Below, one piece after another: positions 45,333 to 57,211 of a DNA stretch of 64,000 nucleotides. The DNA comes from Neospora caninum Liverpool (Eukaryota; Apicomplexa; Conoidasida; Eucoccidiorida; Sarcocystidae): assembly GCF_000208865.1 (NCBI RefSeq), contig NC_018390.1, forward strand, positions 124,001-188,000, written 5' to 3'. The number at the start of each line of letters is the position of its first letter. Position 1 is the first letter of the stretch. Below the pieces are notes generated by a model. The model was given only the letters and a program-made list of their open reading frames with translations. It ran no database searches and was not told the DNA's origin. The translations under genes were made by a program, and so were the position numbers.

Positions 45333-45922
45333 AGCCTTGAAAGTCCAGGGGACGTTGATGCTGAAAAGAAAAGCGATTTAAGATTACAGCTGTCTTTCCA
45401 TCGCTTGCTTGCGAAAGGCAAAAGAGGATATTCTGGCATCCGTGTCCCCCTCGTAGAGACTCGGACTGCAGTGTTCGACATAAAAACAGAAACTCGACAA
45501 AGCCTTCTCTGAGACGAGGGCTTGCAACACGCTTTTTTCTGTCGGAGTTTTGCTCTCTTTTTGCCTGCCTCTCGCGGCCCTCATCCTATCCGGTTCCCTT
45601 AAGAGTTCTCCAGAAAATGATGTCGCGATGGTATTGCAACGCGGTTTGCCTCTCCTCTGATTCCTCCTCTCCGTTCGTTTCGTCCGAGATTCCTTCCACT
45701 CGGTTCTCTCCTGTTACCTCCGCGCCTCTGACGCAGACAGCGGGATCCGGCTCGCTCTCTCTCGCGGCTTCACTGCAGTCGAATCTCAGAAAACGAGTCT
45801 TACATCATAATACAACTTACGCCGTGACAAAAAAGAGACAAGACGTTCCTGCACGTTTTGTGCTCTTCCCGATGCCTCCCCCCCTCTCTGCGTCTTCGGA
45901 GTCCTCCAGAGATTTCCCGTTT

Positions 45923-47499
45923 CTACTTTCCAACTGCGACGTTCTCTTCTGCAGCCTTGCTCAGGAAGAAGAGACGATGCGCTGCGAGTCTGCGAAGAGC
46001 CGCCTCTCCGAACACCCTGTCCAGCGGGCCCCCTGAAGTGTCGTGTTCGTCTCCCTAGAAAAAGAAACGGGGAGAAGGAAACAGACAGAACAGAGCAACA
46101 AAAAAGCAAAAAATAGCAAAGCCCTCACACACAAAAACATGTCCTCGCCTTCCTCCTCTGTTCTCTCATCGGCCTCTTTTCTCCCGTTTTCTTCTCCGCC
46201 TCATTTCAGTCGTGCTCCTGTCGGTGTCATCTTGGGAGTCTTCAATCAGGGTGCGCATAGCTCGCGGACTACACCCTGTTGCCGATACACACCGTACGCC
46301 TTTCACATGCACACGCCCCTTGTTGAGAGCCATCCGAACCACTCAGATCCTCTCGCGTCTCTCACCTTCGCCAAGGCCTCTTCGTAGATCGAGGCTAGGC
46401 GTCGCACCGCGCCGAGAGAGAGATGCAGGAGGACTCTCGTGTCTTCGTCTCCCGGCGAAGATGCAGAGACACGCGCAGCAGACGCCAGCTGCGCCTGGCG
46501 ATCTCTCTCTCCTTTCCTCGGTCTCTCGCCACGCGTCGTCCCTTTCCGGTCTTTGCATGCGTTCTCCAGAGACTGCCGAGAGGTCTGCCGGGGCAGAGAG
46601 CGCAGCGCAAGCATATGCGGAGAAGCATGAACCGACGCAGGAGGAAGAAGGGCTGCTCCAGTCCTCTCTCTCGACGGTGATCGCTGTCCACCGCGACAGA
46701 CTTCATTGCTCTCTCTCTGCGTTTTTCTTCCGCTGTGTCACTTTCTCAGGAAAACCAACTTCTCAAATCAGCATCCGTGGGCGCCACGGGGGTACCAGCA
46801 CTTGAAGGCAACGCGCAGCTGACTTGCTGTTTTGAGATTCACGGAGTGTACAACTCCATTCGACCGCTCACCAAGATCAACGTCCACAGGGCCCGAATAT
46901 TGCGCGGCTGCAGACAGACTGCATGCGCCGCGTATTGGCGGCTCAGGCGAAAGCGGCCGAGGCCGAACTGTAGCTGAAGCAGGATGGTGCAACCCAACAA
47001 GCACGGGAAAGCCCCGATTGAAAAGCAAAGATGTGACGTCAAAACAGACGGCATGCAAGGCCAGAGAGGAAGACAGAAAGACAGAAAGCGCCGGCGAGAA
47101 AGAAAGAGAAAAAGACAACACGTGAGAGGGAGGACGAACAGGAGAACACGAGAAGAAAGAGAATCAAGAGCGAGAACGAACGAGAGAACACGTCCACGAT
47201 GACGGGATAGAGAAGAGCTGGTTCCAGAAGTTCGGAAGTTTTTCTCACCTCTGCATATACACACAGGAAGAGTATATTCGCAGGGTCGTGCACGAGCAAC
47301 TCCTCGAAGCAAAACGCAGCCTGTGCGAGTCGGCCTTCGCTTGCGTAAATCGTTCCCAACTCCTGCCATGCCTCCATGTCCGTCGCCATCTCATCCAAAT
47401 GCCTGAACAGTCAACATTCCAAAAACCCCCGCTCCGACTGAAACGGTATGCACCGATGTCTATACACGCCGTCTCCTACACCCCCCCCCCCGCCCCCGC

Positions 47500-47540
<41 letters not shown>

Positions 47541-49344
47541 GTATGAAAACGCGTGGAGGATTTCTCCTGCTCATCTTGGCGCACAGTTCGCGACGCATTG
47601 CCACGTAGGAACAGACCGCCACGCCGACGCGCAGCTCTACGCAAAGGCCAGCGTTTGTCAAGGTTTCCAGAAATCCGTATTTGCATCTCATCCCTTTCTG
47701 CGTTCGATTACAAGCATGCACACTTTTGCGTATATATCCCAGGAGCTGTTTGAGAAAGTTCTCGAGAGTGGTTGGGCGGTGCGTGGTGAGAAGGAAAAGT
47801 GGATTTTTTCCAAAGCCTTACAAGAAAAGCATCTGGACGCACTCTGACACGCGCCCCTGAAAGGAGAAGCGACAACAGAAAACGGCAGCAAGGCGACATG
47901 TGCATGCATGAATATATATAAGATAATTGCAGGCATCTCCACGTACGTGGTTGAATGTAGATGCCTGTTAGCTGATTGGCACTGAAATACGTGTATTTTG
48001 TTATGTTGATGGGCGTGTCGCTGTGCAGAAGTGCGCACAAAAAAACCGCGAAGCTACAGAGGAAACTCCGTTAGTGTCCCGGCGGCGCGTGCGTGAAAGG
48101 GACAGGCCTCTGACGCGCGGGCGGCATCTGGTTGAGTCCTTTCGAAAACAGGGATTAGACGCCTACGTTGCGCTCGCTGTCGGCAACAGCCCCTTTTTTT
48201 CTCAGGCAGTCGTGTAGACGGCACCTCCTAGGAGAGATGAAGCCAGCGCCAGGGCGCTAGGGGGACAGCGGGCAGACAGGAAATTTGGCGTGTGTCTCTC
48301 TGGTTTTTGGTTTTGGCCGTTCGTCTCACTTGGTTCTTCAACGACGACATCACGCGTTTCCGCGTCAAGGGATCGTGCGGCTGCTGAGCCAGCAACGCGT
48401 CGTAGTGTGCGAGAGCAACTTCCCAGTGGCCTTGCGCCTCCATCGCCATGCCTGTGAGACGCTTCACGCGAGTGCTGTCTCGCCACCGACTCTGGAGAGC
48501 TTGGAGACAGAACTGCAGAAACGCGGAAGGCATTCACAGAGATGTGCTCAAGGACGAGGACAGGAAGGGGGGATAAGCGTGGTCCGAAAACACCCTGAAA
48601 CAACGCCAGAGCATCCCTCGCCCACTCTCCCTCTCGCTCTTGTCGCTTCGTCTTTGTCTATCGTCTTCTCTCCCTCTCGCGTGCACCTTTTTCCCGGCGC
48701 GTCTTCGGGCTGCATTGCTGTATTCTCGGTCCCCTGCACGTTTGCGTTTCTCGCTACCTCCCTTGTTTCCGCTTCGTCTCTACAGTTTCGAGTGCCCAAC
48801 TCGAACCGTTGAGGCGCCTTACCCGAGCCCAGCGATCCTGGCGAAATTCGAGCGCCTGCAAGTAAACTGTCTCCAGCACGCCCCACACTGAGGCGAGAGG
48901 CAGAGACATACACGGAAGAGGAAAGGGAAAAAGCAATAAGCCATCTGGATGCGAACGACGTCGGCGCTGTCCAGCTCAGGGGCTACGGGTTAGCCGACGA
49001 AAGGCACACGACATCGAGACGCAGCTGTGGACCAGGCACCGTGGCAGAGAGAGAAGATAGAGAAGCGAAAAGGAGCAGAGGGAGAGGAAAAAAAAGAGCG
49101 AAGAAGAGAAGACAGAGAGTATGAGAGACAGAGACGGGGAGACACAGGTTCAGCGGTCTGAAGAGATGAGAGACTTACACGCATTTCCCAGTTTGTGTCT
49201 GAATTTGCGAAGAAGGCACGACCCGTACGCCAGCAGAAGGTCGCCTCGTCCCTCCGTTTGCGCCGACGAGGCGCTTTGTTGCTGCTTGATGAGATCATTG
49301 AAGGAGAGAGAGGCAGGGTCATCCAGGGACTCTGGCGGTCTCAT
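45923..49344 (-). CDS. EMC2: ER membrane complex subunit 2 (EMC2/TTC35), 8 exons
   Basis: Exons in transcript order: 49344-49179, 48887-48823, 48512-48330, 47856-47822, 47402-47249, 46973-46872, 46584-46366, 46054-45923. All phases agree, giving 351 residues (human 297). The TPR-like order matches EMC2: LRKFRHKLGNALWGVLE, FCLQALQSRW, VKRLTGMAMEAQGHWEVALAHYDALL, LTRKRVMSSLKNQ, MATDMEAWQELGTIYASEGR, AAFCFEELL, then the RNIRALWTLIL helix. The 35-base exon 47856-47822 (GRVSECVQMLF) fits exactly where human EMC2 needs it. EMC2 is the cytosolic scaffold of the ER membrane complex, which inserts transmembrane segments. The last two exons (about 116 residues) diverge from other EMC2s, and the first of them contains a dispersed repeat, so their boundaries are the least certain. 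Confidence 0.92.
46500..46577. repeat. Dispersed repeat, copy 2 (within an EMC2 exon)
   Basis: This counterpart of the 45255-45332 element falls inside exon 46584-46366 of the EMC2 model, so the repeat is either exonised or marks a mis-modelled exon end. Confidence 0.75.
47480..47538. repeat. Poly-C run followed by (AT)n in an EMC2 intron
   Basis: A C-rich run (47480-47497) abuts an AT run of about 37 bases in the intron 47403-47821. Confidence 0.95.
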
Positions 49345-49665
49345 TGTCGCTGTCTTCTTTGCTTCTTCGTCCTGTTTTTCTTCCAAAAGTGCCGTGCCGC
49401 GGGCGTGGGCCAAGCGGGAAGCGGGAAGGCAAGAAAGCGTGGCGTTGGAGAACAGAGGAGAGATGTGTAGCTGGCGGCGCAGAAAGGATCGGGATTCAGC
49501 CTGTCCTCCTGGAGAGCGAGCTGCGGGGAACGGGGAGACAGACAGAGGCAGGCGGACGGGCGGCGCTCTTTCGACGGTCGCTTCGTGATTCGCAAAAATG
49601 AAAAAACTGTACAGGAGAAAAGCGGATACAGAGAGAAGGAGGACGGCAAGGGGAGCAAACAGCAA

Positions 49666-49739
49666 AGAAGAAGAAGAAGAAGAAGAAGAAGAAGAAGAAG
49701 AAGAAGAAGAAGAAGAAGAAGAAGAAGAAGAAGAAGAAG
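49666..49739. repeat. (GAA)n microsatellite, about 24 units
   Basis: An uninterrupted GAA run of about 74 bases lies 0.3 kb upstream of the EMC2 start; it reads (TTC)n on the EMC2 sense strand. Confidence 0.97.
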
Positions 49740-50749
49740 CGGCTTTAGCTCCTGCGTCTCCGGAGGGTGGGTCTCGATCCAGAGAGAGTAAATGAGCGAG
49801 AAGTAGATATTCTTCTATTTTCCCCCCAGTTCTTCTCTTCTTTTCTTCTTCTTGTCGCGTACTTTCTTCTCCTTGTCTCGTATATTCTTCTTCTCTGTCG
49901 TCTTCTCGTCTTCCCGCGCCTCGCGTGTGTGCTCGTTCTCTCCCCGACGTTTCCACTGGAGAGAGGAAGCGTCCGAAAAGAAGTGGAAGGGCCGCAAACC
50001 CGTTTTTTCTATTTTCACGCCTGATTTTTCACTTGCTGACGCCGGTCGTGCCTCCACACACGTCTGCGCATGCGTCCGGACACCAGACACACTGCAGTCA
50101 GCAACTCGACGCCACGCGTTCCTCGTCTTCGCGTTTTTTCGACGAGGCCCAAGGAGAAATCGAAAGGCGGGCAAAAAATACAAACGAAAAAGGCAAGAAA
50201 AATGGAGCTGCGTTGTCGCCTGCATGTACAGGCGGATGAGAGTCGCGCGGTGAGCAGAGAGCGAAGGTCGACTGTCGACTGGCCGCGAGGCGCGAGGCGG
50301 TGTGTTGAGGCTGCACACCGGCCGGCGAGTGCGCAGCTTCTTAAATGGAAGGGGGGAAAGTGGAGAAGAAAGAGAAAGGAGCCCCAAGAGAAAAGCGTGA
50401 ATCTTTTTTCCCGAGAGAGCGAAAAATAATTGTCTGGTCGGTGCGCGAACGCGGGCCCAGGCGGCGCGCGGAGGGCGATAGGGAGAACAAGACACTGGGA
50501 GGTTTCCCACCACTCGTGCGCGTTTGAGTCGCACAGCAAGCGGCGGATAAAGCGAACCGTTTCCGATTTCCTTCTCGTGTGTTCTGTTTCTTCCGCCTCT
50601 CCGTCAGAGCTCGACTTCGTCTTGGTTCTCGCGGTCCGTGTGCGCGACCCTTTTTTGCGCGCCTGAGAAGCCGGCGAGGCGAGAGCCGCGCGGCCGGTGA
50701 CGAGCGTTCTCGCCAAAAGTCGCCTCAGAGCCTCGTCGACGAGGAATCA

Positions 50750-50790
50750 AAAAGAGGCGATAACAAGAGGCGATAACAAGAGGCGAACGA
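50750..50790. repeat. 15-bp tandem repeat, about 2.5 units
   Basis: AAGAGGCGATAAC units are repeated upstream of ETFB. Confidence 0.85.
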
Positions 50791-50897
50791 AGCTGAACTC
50801 TGTCTGTACGAGGTGGAGACTTCCAGGCGTCACGCGCCTTGAAGAGGACGGTCTCTTCGCTGCAGGCGAAAAGCACAAGGCAGCGCCGTGCACGGCG

Positions 50898-50975
50898 GAA
50901 GACCGAAGGCGAGTCTTTTCGTCTGAAGGCCGAAGGCGATTTTCGTCTGAAGACCGAAGGCGAGTCTTGTTGTCT
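50898..50975. repeat. Tandem repeat of three 24-27 bp units just upstream of ETFB
   Basis: Units built on GAAGACCGAAGGCGAGTCTT end about 20 bases before the ATG at 50994, so they lie in the leader or core promoter. Confidence 0.88.
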
Positions 50976-50993
50976 CTGTTTCGCTGCGCCAAG

Positions 50994-53900
50994 ATGAAAG
51001 GCGTCCTCGGCACCACGGTCGTTTGCGTCAAGCGTGCGCTCGACTACGCTCTTAAGCCTCCTGTGGATGCGGGCCGACAAACTCTGCGCACAGAAGGGCT
51101 CAAGCATGCGATTAATCCGTTCTGCGAGATCGCACTTGAGGAGGTGAGGGCGCAGCCTCGGCGCAGAGAAGAAGGGGAGAAGTGTGGAAGAACCCCCCTT
51201 CTCGTGGGTCATGCATCTCTTCCCTCTTTCAGACAAACCTGACACGCCCAAGCGAATTCGGCGCGAGTGGAAAGGCAGGTTTCTCTGTCTCGCGCGAAAT
51301 GTGGAGAGGTGATAAGGTTTGGATAGAGACTTGCAGCCTCACTGACACTAACTGACACAGAACTGCTCGTAAGCTCTTCTCTGGGGGACGATACAGACCC
51401 CCAGTTTCTTCATTCTTGCAAAGTATGACCCCATGTGCAGGTAAACAACTGACTGGCAGGGACGCCGCCCGAGACTCGAAACGAAAGCGAACCTAAACGG
51501 CGTCGCTCTCCGCTCTTTCTCACGTGTCGATGCATGCTTGCTGGACGCGTATATATATATATATATACCTATGCATATGTATATTTATATATTGTTTATT
51601 TCAATGTAGATGTTGGAGAATAGACTCCCGTGCTCGCTCACCGACCTCTCTTATACAATCCTGGGGGGAGGTCGTTGCCCCGCAGAGAAGAAGAGCGACA
51701 AGACATAGCTACACTTTTTTTCGCCTTCACTGAAGAAGGCAACACAGACGTTTCTGAATACAGCCATTCTTCGATCGGTATACGAGGTAGTAGCTGGGGT
51801 GGGGAACTTGTTTTTCCGCTGGTGATCCTCTCCTTTTTCTCTTTGTTTTCTTCATCGTTCCGGTTCCCTTTTTCCTGACGCCCTCCTGGTCTCCTTTCTT
51901 TTCTTATTCTTCTTGCCTCGATTCGCCTGTTGCCTCCTTTTTTCTGCATTCTCAGTGTCGTCGTCCTCACTGTGCCTTTCCTGCTTTGCATCTGCTCTTT
52001 TCTCTGTGTCTTTCTGCCTCTCTTCTCCCTGTTCCATGTTCCGTCTTTCTTTTCTGTTGTCGCCAGGCAATTCGGCTCAAAGAGCGCAGCTTCGTCAAGC
52101 GCATCGTCGCAGTTTCTGTGGGTGGGCCGGGGCCATCTCAGTAGGTTTCCCCTCGGACACTTCTGTGGCGAGTTACTAGAACCCAGGATACTCCTCTCTA
52201 ACATCCACACAGCGAGGCCTCCAATTACCGAATTAGTCCTTTCTCTGAGTTTAAAAGCAGACGAGTTCTCAATGCACAGTAGACTGCCAAAGCCCGATCA
52301 CTAACGACTCCTGAACCGATGCTTTGCGTTCTCGGCCTCGTTCGAGGGCGATGCCAGTGCAGCGCACACGCCGCCTCTCTCGCGGAGGTTTGCCTGCGTT
52401 CCGCGTGTCTCTCTTTTCTCTGCGACTCGATTGCTGGAGTCCGTGGTCCTGTCTCTCTCTCGTCTCTCCGCTGTCTCTGACAGACTCCACGGAACCAGCT
52501 GGGGACTCTCGTCTTTTTGAGTTCGCTTCCTCTCTGTGGTTTTCGCGTCGCCGCGTCTAAAAATCCCCAGGTTCTTCTCTGTGAACCGTGCGCTCGGGTT
52601 CGAATGCTCGGGTCTGTGTCGAGCAGAGTGCGTTTTCCTTTCTTTGTGAAACCTGCGTTCGTTTGATCTCTTTGTTCTCTCCACCGGCTTCTCTGCTTGC
52701 CTCACGCTTCGTGGTTCTTCCTCCTTCCTTCTCTCGCCACCCGCCTCTATTGCCTTTCTTCTCTCTGCTGATCGCTTCGACTGTGTTAGACAGCACGAAG
52801 ACGTCCTGAGGCACGCACTGGCGATGGGCGCAGATGAGGCGGTCCTCGTAAGATCACGTGAGACGGAAAACCGAAAAAAGGCGAGGGAGAAACGGAGACG
52901 GGGAGTGGGAAAGAAATGCGGGAAGAAGAAAACGAAAGAGAAACCGCAGGAATGGCGGGGTTAGGGTGGCGCCCCGAGCAGGAACGCGCACCACGATTTG
53001 CCTGGGAAACAGACGTGAAGCGCCAAGTGGAAGAGGCGGAGGCACGAAAGGTCTCTGCGCCTGAATGCTCAGGGCCCTCGCGAGAACGCAGAGGGAAAGT
53101 AGCGGTAGGAAGCACTGGACGAAAGCCGAGAACACCTCTTTTTCCTCTGCAGCTTTCAAACCCGACATTCACCTCCAGACGCTGCCGACTGCAAAGATCT
53201 TGAGGCGCTTCGTTGAGACTCAGAAGGCACAGCTTGTTCTTCTCGGCAAACAGGTGAAGCTGTCCGCCGGGGAGCCTCGTCTCTCCTGCGCCACGCGTCC
53301 TCTTTTCCCCCGTCGCAAAGCTTCTTCTGTCTCGCCCTGCAGTTCCGTCGTTTCGCGTCCCTTCTCTCTTCGTGGACAGCGCCTTCGCTAGCCGCTACGT
53401 GCTTCGTCCTCGTTTCTCTCGCGTAGTTTTGGTCTCCAGAAAGAACGCTTTTCCCTCACTCCTCTCTCCAGTGTCCCGCTTCCCCCGTCCCCGCACGACT
53501 CCACGCGTCGTCCGTCTTGCTGGTTCTTCGCCTTCCCGCTGCGTCTTCTCTCCTCGACCGTCTCGTAGGGTTGAGAGGCCGCACCAAAAAGAGGCCTTCT
53601 GTCTCCCAGCTTCTCGCCGGGTTCTCCTCGAGTGGCTGCAAGCGACTGGGCCGTGCTCGCTCGTGAAGGCTTTCCTTCTGCCTTCCTTGCATCTGCATGC
53701 GTCTTCTCCTCGCGCCCCTCTTGTCGCGTCCTTTCTTTCTTCAGTCGATCGACGGAGACAATCGGCAAGTGCCCCAACTCCTCGCGGGGCTCCTCGGGTG
53801 GCCGCAGGCGACTTGCCTGCACAAACTGGAAGTCTGCGAACCGGCGGGACTTCCGCCTGAGGCGAGCGAAGAGAGAAAGCGGATCTTGCTCGCGTCGCGA

Positions 53901-55739
53901 GAAATCGATGGCGGGGTGCAAAAGGTGAGGCAAAAACCCTGGAAACACGGACGGAGGGACTGACGGGCCGCGGGGGAGAGAAAATGCTCTCTGGCGATGC
54001 AAGAATTCGCCTCAGCTGGTGTCGCGAACAGGAGCGAAAAGAAGTCACAGGCGATAAAACATGAAAGAGAGAGTCCAGCCGAGAGAGTTCGAAAAGCCTT
54101 CTCTCCTGCGCTCACTCCTCAGATGCTCTCTTCGTCTTTCTCTTCGTCTTCCCACGCCTTTCTTCACCCGCTCTCGAGCCTTCTTTCTCGGTTTGCGCCT
54201 CTTCAGATGTTGGAAGGACGGCGCCATGTCCAACACCTGGAGTTTTGAGGGGTACATGGAGCTTCCCAGTGCTGGGCGTGCGTAGAGAGTCCTCGCTATG
54301 CGCGCGTTGGGAGAGACACGGTGCCGACTCGAACTCTTCCCTGTCTTCTTTTATGATCCCAATTCTCCCTGTTTGTCTTGGTCGCCCTCGGCCTCTTCCT
54401 TCTTCGGTTCCTCTTTACTTTCTTCCTTGCCTATGGATCCCCTTTCTTGTGTGCTTTTTCCTTGCCATGCTGTCGGGTTTCCTCCCCGTCGTCAGGTCCG
54501 CCTCGCTCCGCCTGCGGTCTTGAGCTGCGACTTGCGCTTAAACACGCCGCGCTTTGTGACTCTGCCGAATCTGATGAAGGCGAAGAAGAAACAGATTTCC
54601 GTCATCGAGGCCTCGACGCTCGTTAGTACGCAGCAGAGCAGGGGGACAGAGGCGGACCGCTGTCCATTTACGCGTGCGCCGTCTGATAGACGATTAGATG
54701 ACGAAAGCACTATCTTTGTGAAAAAATGAACCCGTTTCTGCCAGTGGAGCTTTCTCTCTCGTTGCGGCTTCCGCCTCTGCTGAAGGAGAAGCGTTGTCCC
54801 CACACGCGTCAGGTGACGGCGGGGAAATCTGGTTCATGAACCCCACGGGGGAACGGGTCAATCGGAGCAGGAAGCGAAGTGCAGAGGGGAGAAAGTCCTA
54901 AGCGTACTTCAGTGGATGCGACACTTCTTTCTGTAGAGGGGGAAACAGATCACGACTTGGGAAACACTTGACGGGGACGTGGGAATTCAGATGTGTCCAC
55001 AGACGCAGGAAACCCCTTCTCGCATCCGTCGTCTCACTCTTTTGCTTTCTCTCCGCCTTTTTTTCTCGCCTGCTCTCTCGCGTTTTCTCTTTCTCCGCGT
55101 TCTGAACCCTACGTTCCATCCTCCTCTCCCTGGTGGCAGCTCTGACTCTTCCTCGTTCTCTTCAGTCACATTCACGCTCCTCCTCCGTGCGTTTTCTCTT
55201 CATGTCTTCTGTGCAGGCGAGGCCGACCTCACGCCGCGCCTGGAGATCCTCAGGTGAGGCTTTGGCGAGCGTCGCTCCCCGTCGCTGCGTCTTCCTAACT
55301 GGCGAAGGCAAATCCCCATTCTCCTTTTCAGTCTGCATCTTCTATAGGTCCAAAGTGGGAACAGAAGAGAGAATCGACGGGACTCGAGAGAACTCGCCTG
55401 TGCAGTTTGCGACGCCTCCGCACATCCCTTTTTCGGATAAGGGACCGTGTGAGACGGTGTGAAGAGGTGTAGCGCGAGTCTTGGTACTTTTCTGTTTCGG
55501 CTACTTTCGGGGGACACACAGAGACTGTCGGTCTATACGCTGAAATGATGTCTTATATCTTTGCTGGAAGTTCCGCGACTCCGAACGGGTTAGTCAGGTT
55601 CCTCATCTTTTGTCCGTGCGCATCTTTGCTCCCTTCAAGCATAACGGAACCTCCTCGGCGAAAAGGAGGACAGTGGGTGGCGAACGTCGACGAACTGATC
55701 GAGAAGCTGATCACAGAAGCGAAGGTTATCCACTCGTGA
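50994..55739 (+). CDS. ETFB: Electron transfer flavoprotein beta subunit, 8 exons
   Basis: Exons 50994-51143, 52067-52140, 52790-52857, 53153-53253, 53745-53924, 54496-54625, 55217-55253, 55640-55739; phases agree and the product is 279 residues (human 255). Landmarks: [13 protein letters not shown] and [16 protein letters not shown] at the start, [25 protein letters not shown] (127-139), the REIDGG signature (183-188) with [10 protein letters not shown], and [11 protein letters not shown] (213-223), the loop that mammalian ETFB presents for lysine methylation. ETF-beta with ETF-alpha carries electrons from mitochondrial acyl-CoA and branched-chain dehydrogenases to ETF:ubiquinone oxidoreductase. 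Like human ETFB it has no obvious cleavable presequence at this ATG. The in-frame upstream region is Arg-rich but has no confirmed ATG. Several introns offered two donors; those chosen are the only ones that keep phase and homology. Confidence 0.96.
51540..51600. repeat. TA microsatellite in ETFB intron 1
   Basis: A TATATA run with ATGTAT variants lies in the intron 51144-52066. Confidence 0.8.
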
Positions 55740-57211
55740 AAGGCGAAAGAGGGAAGCCGACAAAGAAGCAGCGGAACGAAACTGCAGAACACCCGGAAAC
55801 GGCGGCAAACGCAAAACGGAGAAAAGAGCAACAGAGAGGCGAGAGGAAAACGAGCGCGGCACCGAGCACAACACACACAGGAACGAGATGACGAGAAAGA
55901 AAAGAGGCAGAGGAGAACCGTAGGGATTCGCGTTTTTTCTCTGGTGTCGCTTACAAGCGAGTGTAACCTATTTTCTAGCGGGGAAACGCAGTATGCATGA
56001 GCAGATCGAGGACAGCGGCCAGTCTCTCGGTGTAGAGCTATCTAGGCAGATGCCTCGGCTGCTGAGCAAGTAGATGCAACGGTATACGGCCAAGTAGTTG
56101 CGTGTATCCATTACCTATGTACTGAGACATATTTATACATATATAAGTATAAATATCTTTATACATAGTTGTCACGGAGTGCTTGTCTGGGCGTAGAACT
56201 CAGGGCGTGAAAAATCTCGTGTTACGCTCCACGGTTCTGATCTCGACTCTGTACCTTCACGCCCACGCATGCTCCGGAGCTCAGCCCGCCTTTTTTTGCC
56301 CTCTATTTCCTTCTGCGTCGTAACATCGTGAGGCGCGTTCCGAGCTGCTCAGCGGTTTTGGCCCATCGATCAGTTGGTGAAATGCCTTGATGGCTTTTTT
56401 GTTTTGGGGGGGATGTCCGCGTTGAGTTCGTCAGGGAGCGCCCCGGCACTACCGCTACGTGTAGATGGTTCAAACGTTCGCATCCGTGGATGAATACAAA
56501 TCTGCGTCCTGGGGGCGGCGCACGTCTCTACAAATTAGACACCAACCCCTTCCACTCTTGCAAACGGCAGGCTTTTAATCCCCGACTGTCGACGCGCACT
56601 TTATGACTCGAAATGCGCTTCGGGGAGGGGGTAACACGTTTTCGGGGACGTGGGTTGCAGCTTCGTCTTCGGCAGCAGTCCGTCTGGCGTGCCTGCTCGG
56701 CACGGCCATTTGCGGACCCTCGCCGTCGTCTCTAAAAAAAAGCGCTTTCTGGCTGCCGCAAACGAAAGAGGCGCATTCTTCGCCGTTTACAGCCCGTCAG
56801 AGCGAGGGAGAGGCGCGCGCGTTTTGCGCGTTGAAGAACCCGTCACGGGCGAACCTGGGACGCTGCCCTGATCCCGATGGAGGCCAGGCCCTAAAGAGAA
56901 CAAGTCTCGTCAAGAAAAGAGAGAGTTTAAGGACAGGACAGAACGCGTCACGCGTTTCCGGGGCGCCTTCTTCCACGTAGACACTACTTCGAACGTCAAA
57001 ACTGTTCACGCGGATTTACGACGCACAACCCACTTGTCGTTTTCTCGCAGCCTGCTCGACTCCTGGACAGAGTGACACGCCGCACACCAACGACGGGAGC
57101 GCGATTCCCTGCAGTGTTTCTTGCGGCGAAAGCCCGGGAACCGGAGTTCACAAACACTCTTATGGCGAGCCGGAAAAGTCTTCGGTTCACACCTTTCTGC
57201 ACTTTCTTCTC
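55740..57211. other. Convergent intergenic region after ETFB
   Basis: The interval is 1.5 kb between the ETFB stop and the acidic-protein stop. A small AT-rich stretch occurs at 56.13-56.17 kb. I found no supported gene; short open frames at 56603-56980 plus and 56797-57009 minus lack any match. Confidence 0.5.

Larger units (their letters stand above)
43796..45922. other. Convergent intergenic region between the FH2-like gene and EMC2
   Basis: The interval holds 3' regions of both genes, TA microsatellites at 44.08 and 45.05 kb, and one copy of a dispersed repeat at about 45.25 kb. No supported gene or structured RNA was found. Confidence 0.55.
49345..50993. promoter_or_regulatory. Shared 5' region of the divergent EMC2 and ETFB genes
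   Basis: 1.65 kb separate two outward-facing start codons. On the EMC2 side is a long (GAA)n tract; on the ETFB side are two short tandem arrays. The open frames here have no family match. Confidence 0.45.

Noticed and set aside
45970..46030. Alternative acceptor for the last EMC2 exon at the CTTCAG before GGGGCCC
   Set aside because: Phase does not match the preceding exon; the upstream TTTTTCTAG acceptor does.
52121..52140. Alternative ETFB exon 2 donor at 52122
   Set aside because: It breaks the phase with exon 3 and removes residues aligned to the GPAQ region; the GTAGGT donor at 52141 fits.
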